From positions 682,001 to 746,000 of the forward strand of contig NZ_FOVH01000002.1 of NCBI RefSeq assembly GCF_900115095.1: a stretch of DNA of 64,000 nt, in the 5' to 3' direction. The stretch's first letter is position 1, and each line of letters begins with the position of its first letter. Origin of the DNA: Actinomadura madurae. Its GTDB lineage: Bacteria; Actinomycetota; Actinomycetes; Streptosporangiales; Streptosporangiaceae. The translations under genes and the position numbers were made by a program. Below the pieces are notes generated by a model, which was given only the letters and a program-made list of their open reading frames with translations, did not search any database and had not been told where the DNA came from. This document shows positions 46,344 through 53,997 of this stretch, piece by piece.

Positions 46344-46759
46344 GCCAAAACTCTATTCGATTGTCAGTGTCGACGCGTTCCAGAGCCGGTGCGAATATTG
46401 TCACTGCGAGGACACGTCTGAATTTGGCGGAGTTGTTTAAGAAACTGGCTAACCGTGCAAATCGGGCACTGCTCTTCCGTTCGTGATCAGATTGCGTTCC
46501 GGCAACGAACCGCCCAGACACCCGGCCGGCGTGAGCCCGAGCCCCCGGTAACCGAGACAAATTGAGACCCCTCATCGCACGCCGCGCCGGCCCACGGCCG
46601 TTCCTCCGCCTGTGACGGTAGCGGTATGAGGGGCTTGCGGTGCGATTGTTGTCACCGGCTCATTGATAAACGCTTTCCTCGCTTCCCGTGTGAGCCGGAA
46701 TCGGCCATCGCCATTCAGCAGCAAAGGCGGAAAATGTAGGCGGAGGCTCGGGAGGATGC
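46344..46759. other. Intergenic stretch without a gene
   Basis: Divergent spacer between the DUF222-HNH gene (-) and the type IIG enzyme (+). It is less GC rich than the flanks around 46420-46500 and should hold both promoters. I see no ORF with coding character and no strong hairpin. Confidence 0.5.
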
Positions 46760-49700
46760 ATGGTCGACGCTGCCGCGGACAATCTTTCGTCAACGTTCGA
46801 CGCCGGGCGGCCGCGGAGCCACCACGCCAAGATCGCCGAAGCCGTCGCCGCGTTCGGTGCGGCGGTCCGGGAACCGCTGGCGGTCGGAGCCGGTGGGGAA
46901 GAGCACCAGATACAGGCTCCGGTGGCAAGGTTGGTAAGAGACATCGCAGGTGCACTCGGGCTGAAGGTCACCCTGCACGCTGAGGTGTCGCTCCGGGAAC
47001 TGTCCGTCCGCCCTGACTTCGCCGTTGATCTCTCCGGCGGGCGGGTCGGCCACATCGAAGTGAAGGGGCCTTCGAAAAGTCCAGACCCGAAACATTGGCC
47101 CACGCGCTCCCACGAAGGACGGCAATGGCAGAAGCTCAGCCTTCTGCCCAACCTGCTGTTGACGACCGGGAACACGTTCACCTTGTATCGCGATGGAGTG
47201 CGAGTGGGGCCCATAGCACGACTGGAAGGAGACTTGGATCGGGCAGGGCGATCGCTCCGTCCGGCCGACGACGAATTCGTCCAGGTCGTTCGGCGCTTCC
47301 TGGACTGGACGCCCTCACCCCCTCCCGACCTGCGCACGCTGCTGCGCACGTCGGCCCGCCTATGCCGCTATCTGCGCGAAGAAGTCATCGAGGTCCTCGA
47401 ACACGAACAGCTCGTTCGCGGAGACCGTCCGTTCACGACCCTGGCGGACGAGTGGCGGAGCATTCTTTTCCCGAGAATGACGGAAGCGGCGGACTTCGCC
47501 GATTCCTATGCCCAGACGATCACTTTCGCCCTTCTCCTGGCCCGTGACGCAGGAGTCTCCTTCGAAGGCCGCGACCTCCCCGCCATCGGACGGCAACTCG
47601 GCAAGCAGCACGCCTTGATCGGCCGAGCGCTCGGACTGCTCTCCGACCCTGCGGCGGCCGACAACCTCTTCGTCATCGAGACCCTCCGCAGGGTCATCTC
47701 CGCAGTCGACTGGGACGGGTTCGAGAAGGATAGCGATACGCATTCGCTGCTCTATGAGTTCTTCCTGGAAGAATACGATCCGCAACTCAAGCGCCTCAGT
47801 GGCTCGTATTACACGCCCGACCGCCTAGCGCACGCGATGGTGCGATTCAGCGACCGCATACTTCAGGAGAAGCTTGATCGTCCCGAGGGGTTCGCCGCCA
47901 AGGACGTCATCGTGGTGGATCCCGCGATGGGAACCGGCACCTTCCTGGTCGAGATCGTCGAAGCCGTTGCGAAGACCGTGGCGGCGTCGCAGGGCGGGGG
48001 AGCCACGGAGCAGCGCCTCCGTGAACTCGTCCGGAAGCGGCTGATCGGATTCGAACGGCAGGTCACACCATTCGCTGTCGCCGAACTCCGCCTGCACGAC
48101 CTGCTGCGAGAGCACGAGGTCGACGTCCCGCCGGACGAGATGCGCTTCCTCGCCGACACGTTCGACGACCCTGACAGGCAGGAACTCGCCTTCGGGCGCA
48201 TGTATGCCGAGCTTCGCAAGTCACGCGAGGGCGCCAACCGGGTCAAGCGTGACGTTCCGGTCATGGCGATCATCGGAAATCCGCCATACCTCGACCGTGC
48301 CCACACCCGCGACCCCGCCCCGTGGATCGAGGAGCGGCGCGCCCCTGAGAAGCCGGCCGACATCGCGGCGCGCCCGTCCCTGGACGAGTTCCGTCAGGGC
48401 GGCAGGCTTGATTACAAACTCGCCGCCACCTGGGTGTTCTTCTGGCGCTGGGCGATCTGGAAGGCGTTCGAGGCCCATCCGAACCACCCGGCGGGCCTGG
48501 TCACGTTCATCACTCCGTCCTCCTACCTGTCGGGCGCGGCCTTCGCTGGGATGCGCTCCTACATGCGCCAGGTCGCGGATGAAGGCTGGGTGATCGACCT
48601 CTCCCCGGAGGGCCACCAGCCGCCGGTTCCGACCAGGCTCTTCCCCAAGGTCCAGCAGCCACTGGCGATCGCCGTCTTCGTCCGATACGGAGACCCCGAC
48701 CCCGAAACCCCGGCCGACGTCCACTACTGCAAGGTCACCGGCACGGCCGATGAGAAGCTCCACGCCCTCGGGGCGCTGACTCTCGACTCTCCCAGCTGGT
48801 CCCTCTGCCCCGACGACTGGACCGCCGAATTCCGGCCGCCCTCCGACGACGCCTGGTCGTTCCACCCATCACTCGCAGACATCATGCCTTGGCAGACGCC
48901 AGGGACAAGAGCGAATCGAACCTGGGTCATCGCCCCTTCCATGGAAATTCTGGAGAAACGCTGGCTAATCTTGATCAACAGCCGTCCAGATCGACGTGCA
49001 CGATTAATGAAGGTCACCAGAGATCGTGACTTGGACATCGTTCCCAGTCCAATTCATGGACAGCTCTGCCAAACCGCGTCATTACGTAATCAAGCAGCCG
49101 GGAAACCTCGTATCGTACGCTATGCCTACCGTAGCTTTGATTGGCAGTACCTCATCCTTGATTCACGGGTTCTGGATCGCCCGAGCCCGGATCTCTGGCG
49201 AGTATCCGGGGAAAAGCAGGTTTATGTCAGCGAGCAGCACACTAATCTCGTGAGTAAGGGGCCAGGGCTGACCATGACCCCCTTCGTTCCCGATGTCGAT
49301 CACTTCGGCGGCCGAGGTGGCCGTGTGCACCCCCTTTATCGAGACGGTGAGGGAACAAGCAATTTCCTGCCCGGACTTCGGAAGTATCTCGCCGGCCAGT
49401 TCGGGGACCAGGTCACCGGCGAAGACCTACTCGCCTACATCGCCGCAGTGGTGGCCAACCCCGCATACACGCGACGTTTCAGGGAGAGCCTCGAAAATTC
49501 AGGGATCCGGGTTCCGCTCACACGGGACGTTGCGCTCTGGGACCGCGCCTTGGATATCGGACGGCAGGTCATCTGGCTGCACACCCGCGGCGAGCGCTTC
49601 GACGATGCGCGCGACGGCCGCCCGCGTTCCGCACCCCGGCTTCCGGACACCGAGCGTACCCGCATCATCGAGAAGATCCCGTATGCCGCAGAGGAGATGC

Positions 49701-50125
49701 CCGAGACCGTCCGGTACGAGGCCGAGACCGAGACCCTCCTGATCGGCGGTCAGGGACGGATCGCTCCCGTGCCCGCCGCCGTCTGGGATTACAACGTCGG
49801 AGGCATGCGCATCGTGAACAAGTGGGTCGGGTACAGGTTACGCACCCCCCGCCGCCGCAAGGCGGCCTCCCCACTCGACCTGATCAACGCCCGGAACTGG
49901 ACTGACGATTTCAACACCGAACTTCTCGACCAACTGAACGTGCTGGGTCTACTCGTAAGGCTCGAACCCGACCAGGAGTCACTTCTCGGGGACATCTGCT
50001 CGGGCCCGCTGGTCACTGTGGCCGACCTTGAGGCGGCCCACATTTCCCCGCCGCCCAAGGACGCACGTGGTCCCATCCGTCCTTCTGGCCAGGGCGGCCA
50101 AATGGTGGTCGGCGCCGAGGAGTAG
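46760..50125 (+). CDS. Type IIG / type ISP-like restriction-modification enzyme
   Basis: 1121 residues, ATG with GGAGG 4 nt upstream. One chain carries both activities. N-terminal nuclease: RPDFAVDLSGGRVGHIEVKGP with D86, E100 and K102 as the PD-(D/E)XK site. Helical connector to about 350. Methyltransferase: SGSYYTPDRLAHAMVRF, motif I DPAMGTGTF at 387-395, motif IV NPPY at 507-510. C-terminal recognition region from about 560 to the end, of the type ISP kind (NVGGMRIVNKWVGYRL near 1012). The SF2 helicase of true type ISP enzymes is absent, so type IIG is the better label. Base composition dips around 48940-49290, within the recognition region. Confidence 0.88.
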   Translation: MVDAAADNLSSTFDAGRPRSHHAKIAEAVAAFGAAVREPLAVGAGGEEHQIQAPVARLVRDIAGALGLKVTLHAEVSLRELSVRPDFAVDLSGGRVGHIEVKGPSKSPDPKHWPTRSHEGRQWQKLSLLPNLLLTTGNTFTLYRDGVRVGPIARLEGDLDRAGRSLRPADDEFVQVVRRFLDWTPSPPPDLRTLLRTSARLCRYLREEVIEVLEHEQLVRGDRPFTTLADEWRSILFPRMTEAADFADSYAQTITFALLLARDAGVSFEGRDLPAIGRQLGKQHALIGRALGLLSDPAAADNLFVIETLRRVISAVDWDGFEKDSDTHSLLYEFFLEEYDPQLKRLSGSYYTPDRLAHAMVRFSDRILQEKLDRPEGFAAKDVIVVDPAMGTGTFLVEIVEAVAKTVAASQGGGATEQRLRELVRKRLIGFERQVTPFAVAELRLHDLLREHEVDVPPDEMRFLADTFDDPDRQELAFGRMYAELRKSREGANRVKRDVPVMAIIGNPPYLDRAHTRDPAPWIEERRAPEKPADIAARPSLDEFRQGGRLDYKLAATWVFFWRWAIWKAFEAHPNHPAGLVTFITPSSYLSGAAFAGMRSYMRQVADEGWVIDLSPEGHQPPVPTRLFPKVQQPLAIAVFVRYGDPDPETPADVHYCKVTGTADEKLHALGALTLDSPSWSLCPDDWTAEFRPPSDDAWSFHPSLADIMPWQTPGTRANRTWVIAPSMEILEKRWLILINSRPDRRARLMKVTRDRDLDIVPSPIHGQLCQTASLRNQAAGKPRIVRYAYRSFDWQYLILDSRVLDRPSPDLWRVSGEKQVYVSEQHTNLVSKGPGLTMTPFVPDVDHFGGRGGRVHPLYRDGEGTSNFLPGLRKYLAGQFGDQVTGEDLLAYIAAVVANPAYTRRFRESLENSGIRVPLTRDVALWDRALDIGRQVIWLHTRGERFDDARDGRPRSAPRLPDTERTRIIEKIPYAAEEMPETVRYEAETETLLIGGQGRIAPVPAAVWDYNVGGMRIVNKWVGYRLRTPRRRKAASPLDLINARNWTDDFNTELLDQLNVLGLLVRLEPDQESLLGDICSGPLVTVADLEAAHISPPPKDARGPIRPSGQGGQMVVGAEE

Positions 50126-50159
50126 GCCGCCCACGAGCCGTCCCGACCGTCCCGCATAC

Positions 50160-50180
50160 AAGACCCGCCCGACAGGTCTT
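50160..50180. terminator. Small hairpin between convergent genes
   Basis: AAGACC (50160-50165) pairs with GGTCTT (50175-50180) across a 9-nt loop, between the type IIG stop and the end of the small - strand gene. Only 6 bp, so a weak call. Confidence 0.3.
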
Positions 50181-50193
50181 CGAGAACCGCTCG

Positions 50194-50682
50194 TTACACG
50201 GATGGCTCGGTATGTCGCACGGCAAGCCATTGCGCGGTGTAGGCGGTGGCCTCGTCGATGAACTGCTCCAAACCCGCTCGGTCGAAATCCGCCTCGCCGA
50301 TGAGGTACAGCAAGATGTAGACCTGTGCAAGGAGGACGGCTTTCAGGTCGTCCGGCCCGTCGCCCTTCATTGGAGGGGCGTCGAGAGCGCGTCGGATCAG
50401 GCCCTCGGCCACGAGCGGGTGGATCGGGTACGCGTCCTCTCCAGCCTTGATCCGCAGATCGGCGACGCAGCGGACGATCTCACCGATGCTGTAGGCCGGC
50501 CCGAACCTCCGGCGCACAGCGACGTTGAACGCCCCGTAGAGCAGCGCCATGTAACCAGCCGCCGTCTCGTCGTCCTTCTGGATTTCGTCTTGCAAGGGCA
50601 CCCAAGCTGCCGGCCCTTCCAGCAGAAAGGCGCGCAAGGCGAGGATGTTCTCCTCGCGGATCTCAACTGCCGAGTAATCCAT
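50194..50682 (-). CDS. Cassette 1 small protein B (unrecognised family)
   Basis: 162 residues, almost all helix by pattern, acidic. No known domain recognised. Shared features with the copies at 59769-60275 and 57370-57900: an N-terminal ALR(A/S)FLL(E/D)GP block, DDETAAGYM(A/S)LL(Y/F)GAF, AVRRRF, GDI/GEIVR-FVADLRIKA, a VAE-x2-IRRA helix, and a C-terminal FDRAGLEQFIDE. The copy at 59769 is roughly two-thirds identical over its length. The ATG overlaps the preceding stop by one base (TAATG), so the pair is translated together. Third gene of its cassette. Confidence 0.8.
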   Translation of the reverse strand: MDYSAVEIREENILALRAFLLEGPAAWVPLQDEIQKDDETAAGYMALLYGAFNVAVRRRFGPAYSIGEIVRCVADLRIKAGEDAYPIHPLVAEGLIRRALDAPPMKGDGPDDLKAVLLAQVYILLYLIGEADFDRAGLEQFIDEATAYTAQWLAVRHTEPSV

Positions 50683-51128
50683 TACTCAAGAAGATCTTCG
50701 GCGATGGGGCGAACCTCAGAAAGGAAGGCTTCGAGTTCGCTGTCGGTGAACTGCTCATCGCCGGCTAGGGCGGCCAACAGGACGATCTGATGCCCGAACT
50801 TGGTGTCCGCATCGGCATCCAACACGGGTCCCTTTTCGAGTAGATGAAGTATCAAGCTTTCAGCGAGCCGTGGGTCGATGACTTCCGGCATGTCAGGGCT
50901 TTTGGCGCGAACTTGCGCGACAAAGTCGATCACCTCTGACTCGTCCGCAAACTCTCCATCTCTAATGAAGCGTCGCTCGACCGCAACGATGAAAGCGGCG
51001 GCTACCAGGGCTGCATACTCCCGGTTGGCTTCGTCGTGTTCGAGTTGCTTTGCAAGTCGAAGATGCTCGTCGTGTTGTCCGGTCAGTTGAGCGCGCAACA
51101 CAGCCACTTGCTTTTCAGTGATTGCCAT
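50682..51128 (-). CDS. Cassette 1 small protein A (unrecognised family)
   Basis: 148 residues, exactly the length of its counterpart at 60275-60721. Matching blocks: VAxLRxQLxG, EYAALVAAAFIVAVERRF, IDFVAQVR, IDPRLAESLILHLLE, DAD...HQIVLLAALAGDEQFTDSELEAFLSEVR. The same block order (AxF-AV-RRF, then IV-FVA-R, then AE-LI, then L-A-E) is seen in protein B, so A and B look like ancient paralogues that probably form a heteromer. GGGAGAA lies 4-5 nt before the ATG. The start overlaps the end of the large protein gene by 14 bp. Confidence 0.8.
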   Translation of the reverse strand: MAITEKQVAVLRAQLTGQHDEHLRLAKQLEHDEANREYAALVAAAFIVAVERRFIRDGEFADESEVIDFVAQVRAKSPDMPEVIDPRLAESLILHLLEKGPVLDADADTKFGHQIVLLAALAGDEQFTDSELEAFLSEVRPIAEDLLE

Positions 51129-53202
51129 CGTTTCTCCCTATCAGTCGCCGTGCAATCGTCTTGCCGCGGCGCGCCCCTTCGATCGCGACGATCGTTGCAC
51201 CTGCCGCAGCAATCACGATGCTGCCTGCTTGCAACGGATGGTCGGGCGATTTGAACTGACCCGTGTCCTTGTTGGCGCCTGCATGTTGACCCGTTGGCGG
51301 GACTCGCTCAAAGCTCTTCCTAATGGGATCAGCGAGCGTGTCAACGGATTTCTTCGCATCAGCGGGCTGGTCGAATACACCGCGACGGAATTCCCGTCGC
51401 CGAGATGAGTTCTCAGGATCCTCCTTGCGAGGATCGCGGTCGGCTGGATCATTTTCGGGGCTGCCGAACTCGCCTCGTCCTCGCGTGCCGACATCTGCTC
51501 TAGTCGGGTCCTCGCGGGGTGGTAGGCCTGCTGGGTCTGTTGTTTCGGGTTCGTTTGGGGCTAGTTCGGCACCGGGGTTGCTTGTCTGCTCCCGTCCGTA
51601 GCGTGGTTCGACGTGTACTTTTCCCGAGCTGTCGACATACACATCGGAGAGTTTGGGATATCGGGGAGCCTCCGGGTTTGTCTCGTTGGTCTCATTAGGA
51701 GAAGCCTCGGTGGCTTCTGTGCTCTCGGTATTACTACCACGCTCACCGTCTTGTTCGCCCTGCCGTTCCGACGTCTCCTGGTCGCGGCCTGCCGCTTCTT
51801 GGGGGCGTGCGGCGTCATCGGTGGTGCGCTGCTCGCCGAGTTCCTCCGGAGGTCGCTCGGCCTCTTGGGGCTGGGAACTGCGACCGTCGGCGGTCCTTTC
51901 TCCGTCCGGGATCTGCGGGGTCTGTTCGGAGTCACCGGCCGGTTCGGCGGCGCGCTCATGGGCTTGGGGTTCGCCGGGCCTGCCTTCTTGCCCGCCCTCC
52001 TGCGGGCCGAAGGGCTGTTCGGTGTTCTCGCCTGTCCGTTCGTGGTAGGGCTGGGGGCCTTCGGCGTCGGGCTTTCCGGTGGCCTGTGGATCCTGCTCGG
52101 TGTTCGGCGATGCGTCGGGGGCCGCGGGCTCGGGAGGACTCTGGTCCGCCGCCGGTGTGCCCGCGTCCTGCTCCTGGCCGGTGGCCTGCGCCTGCCGGGC
52201 ATCGGATTCCTGCTGGAACGGTTCGCGGGCGCGGGCCAGGCTCTCGATGCGGGACGGCTGGCCGGGGGAGCCGGGGTTGTCGGCCGGCAGGGTGTACTGG
52301 CGTTCGGACGGCGCGAGTCTGTCGGCAGTCTCACCTTGGCCGTCGGTTCGTCCTTGGGCAGACCCGTCCGCAGGCCGACCAGAGTCGCTGGACTCGGGCG
52401 TGCCCTGACCAATGACCGTTCTCCCCGCATCCCCTTCCTGCTCCGTCTCGGGCCTGCCGTTCACGCCGTTGGTCGGGCCCTCGCTCGCGGCCTGGGCTGT
52501 GGCGGGTTGGGCGTCACGCTCCTGAGAAGGCCTGTCACCGATGCTCGTGTTCTCGGTCTGCTGGGTGCCGTTCTCCTGGGCGGGTTCGCGGGCGCGGGCG
52601 AGGCTTTCGATGCGGGACGGTTGGCCGGGGGAGCCGGGGTTGTCGGCCGGGAGGGTGTACTGGCGCTCGGGTGAGGCTGGTCTGTCGCCGGTTTCGGTAC
52701 GGGTGTCGGTCCGCTGTTCTTGGGACTGGTTGGCGGGCTGCCCGCGGTCACCGGATGTGCCGGTTTCCGGCTTGTTCTCGGCCGGGGTGCCCTTGCCTTC
52801 GGAACGAGGTTCCTCATCGCGGCGTCCCTGCGATCCGGCCTCGCCCGTCTCGGAGGCGCCGTTATCTTTGCCCCGCTCGCCCTGGTCCTGGCCGGTGCTC
52901 CCGGTCTCGGTCTGTTCAGGTGCTTCCGTCTCCTTGCCGCCGTTGTCGCTCTGTGACGACTCGGTTGTCTCGTCGTCGCGTTGGTCGGCGGGTTGGGCGC
53001 CGCTTTCTTTCACCTCGGTCTGCTGCGTCCCACTGTCCTGCTGGGCGGCTTCGCGGGCGCGGGCCAGGCTTTCGATGCGGGAGGGCTGGCCGGGGAAGCC
53101 GGGGTTGTCGGCGGGCAGGTTGTTCTGCTGCCGTTCGGATGCGGCGGGTTTGTCGGCGGTCTCTGTGCGGGTGTCGGTCCCGGCGGTGTGGTCCACGCCC
53201 AC
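51115..53202 (-). CDS. Cassette 1 large low-complexity protein with three exact-type repeats and C-terminal hydrophobic segment
   Basis: 695 residues from a GTG at 53202 (MGVDHTAG) preceded by GAGGAAGG. Residues 1-600 are dominated by E, Q, T, P, G, S, D and K and should be unfolded. A 23-residue block, LPADNPG(S/F)PGQPSRIESLARARE, occurs three times (29-51, 184-206, 305-327). The end is different: a basic stretch (NSSRRREFRRGVFDQ), then GSIVIAAAGATIVAIEG, a likely single membrane helix, then RRGKTIARRLIGR. So it looks like a long flexible chain anchored at its C-terminus. The related protein at 60705-62615 starts MGVEH, has one SRIESL block, and has the same kind of tail. No function recognised. 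Confidence 0.75.
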   Translation of the reverse strand: MGVDHTAGTDTRTETADKPAASERQQNNLPADNPGFPGQPSRIESLARAREAAQQDSGTQQTEVKESGAQPADQRDDETTESSQSDNGGKETEAPEQTETGSTGQDQGERGKDNGASETGEAGSQGRRDEEPRSEGKGTPAENKPETGTSGDRGQPANQSQEQRTDTRTETGDRPASPERQYTLPADNPGSPGQPSRIESLARAREPAQENGTQQTENTSIGDRPSQERDAQPATAQAASEGPTNGVNGRPETEQEGDAGRTVIGQGTPESSDSGRPADGSAQGRTDGQGETADRLAPSERQYTLPADNPGSPGQPSRIESLARAREPFQQESDARQAQATGQEQDAGTPAADQSPPEPAAPDASPNTEQDPQATGKPDAEGPQPYHERTGENTEQPFGPQEGGQEGRPGEPQAHERAAEPAGDSEQTPQIPDGERTADGRSSQPQEAERPPEELGEQRTTDDAARPQEAAGRDQETSERQGEQDGERGSNTESTEATEASPNETNETNPEAPRYPKLSDVYVDSSGKVHVEPRYGREQTSNPGAELAPNEPETTDPAGLPPREDPTRADVGTRGRGEFGSPENDPADRDPRKEDPENSSRRREFRRGVFDQPADAKKSVDTLADPIRKSFERVPPTGQHAGANKDTGQFKSPDHPLQAGSIVIAAAGATIVAIEGARRGKTIARRLIGRNDGNH
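52222..52290 (-). repeat. SRIESL repeat unit 3
   Basis: 69-nt unit coding LPADNPGSPGQPSRIESLARARE (residues 305-327) of the large protein. Near-identical at the DNA level to units at 52585 and 53050. Confidence 0.8.
52585..52653 (-). repeat. SRIESL repeat unit 2
   Basis: 69-nt unit, residues 184-206 of the large protein; amino acid sequence identical to unit 3. The preceding codons (ERQYT) also match unit 3. Confidence 0.8.
53050..53118 (-). repeat. SRIESL repeat unit 1
   Basis: 69-nt unit, residues 29-51; differs from the others only by Phe for Ser in the PGxPGQ segment. Confidence 0.8.
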
Positions 53203-53331
53203 GCTCGCAGCCCTTCCTCTGGGGGGAGACGGGCCGCTCGGTCAGGGCAACGCTCGAACGGCTCGCCGGGCATGGGCCTTGACGCGCGGGGCTGACGTCG
53301 CGGTCACGCCGAGCCCCTATGTAATCGCGCA

Positions 53332-53351
53332 CGTGCGAACTTTGCACGTGC
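53332..53351. promoter_or_regulatory. Cassette operator element, copy 1
   Basis: CGTGCGAACTTTGCACGTGC, 129 nt before the GTG of the large protein gene. Two GCACGTGC palindromes (53329-53336 and 53344-53351) are spaced 15 bp centre to centre. On the - strand a TACATA-like -10 lies just downstream (about 53317-53322), so the element covers the -35 region. The leader from here to the GTG is also alignable with that of copy 3. It lies between cassette 1 (-) and McrB (+). Confidence 0.7.
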
Positions 53352-53997
53352 CGACATTGGGATTCCGGCACCCGCCATGCGTCTCACGTCGAATCTTGGC
53401 CATAGCGCCGTTGCTTCGCCCAGGTTTGGACACTCTTGATTGGCAATCAACGGCGTGTTCGACAATGATTCAAGCGATATGAGATTGCCCTATTTGTCCG
53501 GATCTCGGATCCGGGTGAGCCATTCGGGCTGTGCTCGATCGTCTGACGGCAACCCGGTCCCTGACTCGCGGTGCCGCGCGTCACGGCCGACCGTCTGTCG
53601 GCTCCCGCAGGCGGAGCAGCCGACATCGGCCGCTGCCTCTCCCGAACGGCGGGACGGCAGACGGCGACTCAAGAGCATCGGGCGGTGCTGCTGCGGGACC
53701 TGTGCGGCCACCGTCACGCCAGCGACGGCGGACCGCTGCGACCATGCCGAGCCTGGAACAGCGACCGCATCGGGGCCCACAGCCCCACCATCCGCTCCTC
53801 TGCTCGCATCGACCCCGGGCGGTGGTCCTTCGACGCGCTGCGGCCATTCCACCCACGACGGTAGGTGCGAGCCGACGTTCTTCCCGGAATCCGCCGGGTG
53901 CGGCGAGGCCGTCGCATCCTCACCACCTTGCCCGGCACCCGGCCGGAAGTGGCGAAGTACGTGGTGCGCCCGATTCGTGGCTGCGAACCTTGATCGG
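53352..53997. other. Spacer before McrB without a convincing gene
   Basis: Open frames cross this stretch on both strands, including one in phase with McrB from 53440, but they are rich in Cys, Ser and Arg and match nothing. I read it as regulatory DNA or decayed sequence. Confidence 0.4.

Noticed and set aside
52222..53118. Repeat units considered as a CRISPR array
   Set aside because: Only three units, 69 nt each, in frame within a protein-coding gene and with long unequal spacing; no cas genes.
53440..53997. Extension of the McrB frame by 186 codons
   Set aside because: The extra residues are Cys/Ser/Arg-rich and unlike any McrB N-terminus; the winged helix begins soon after the GTG at 53998.
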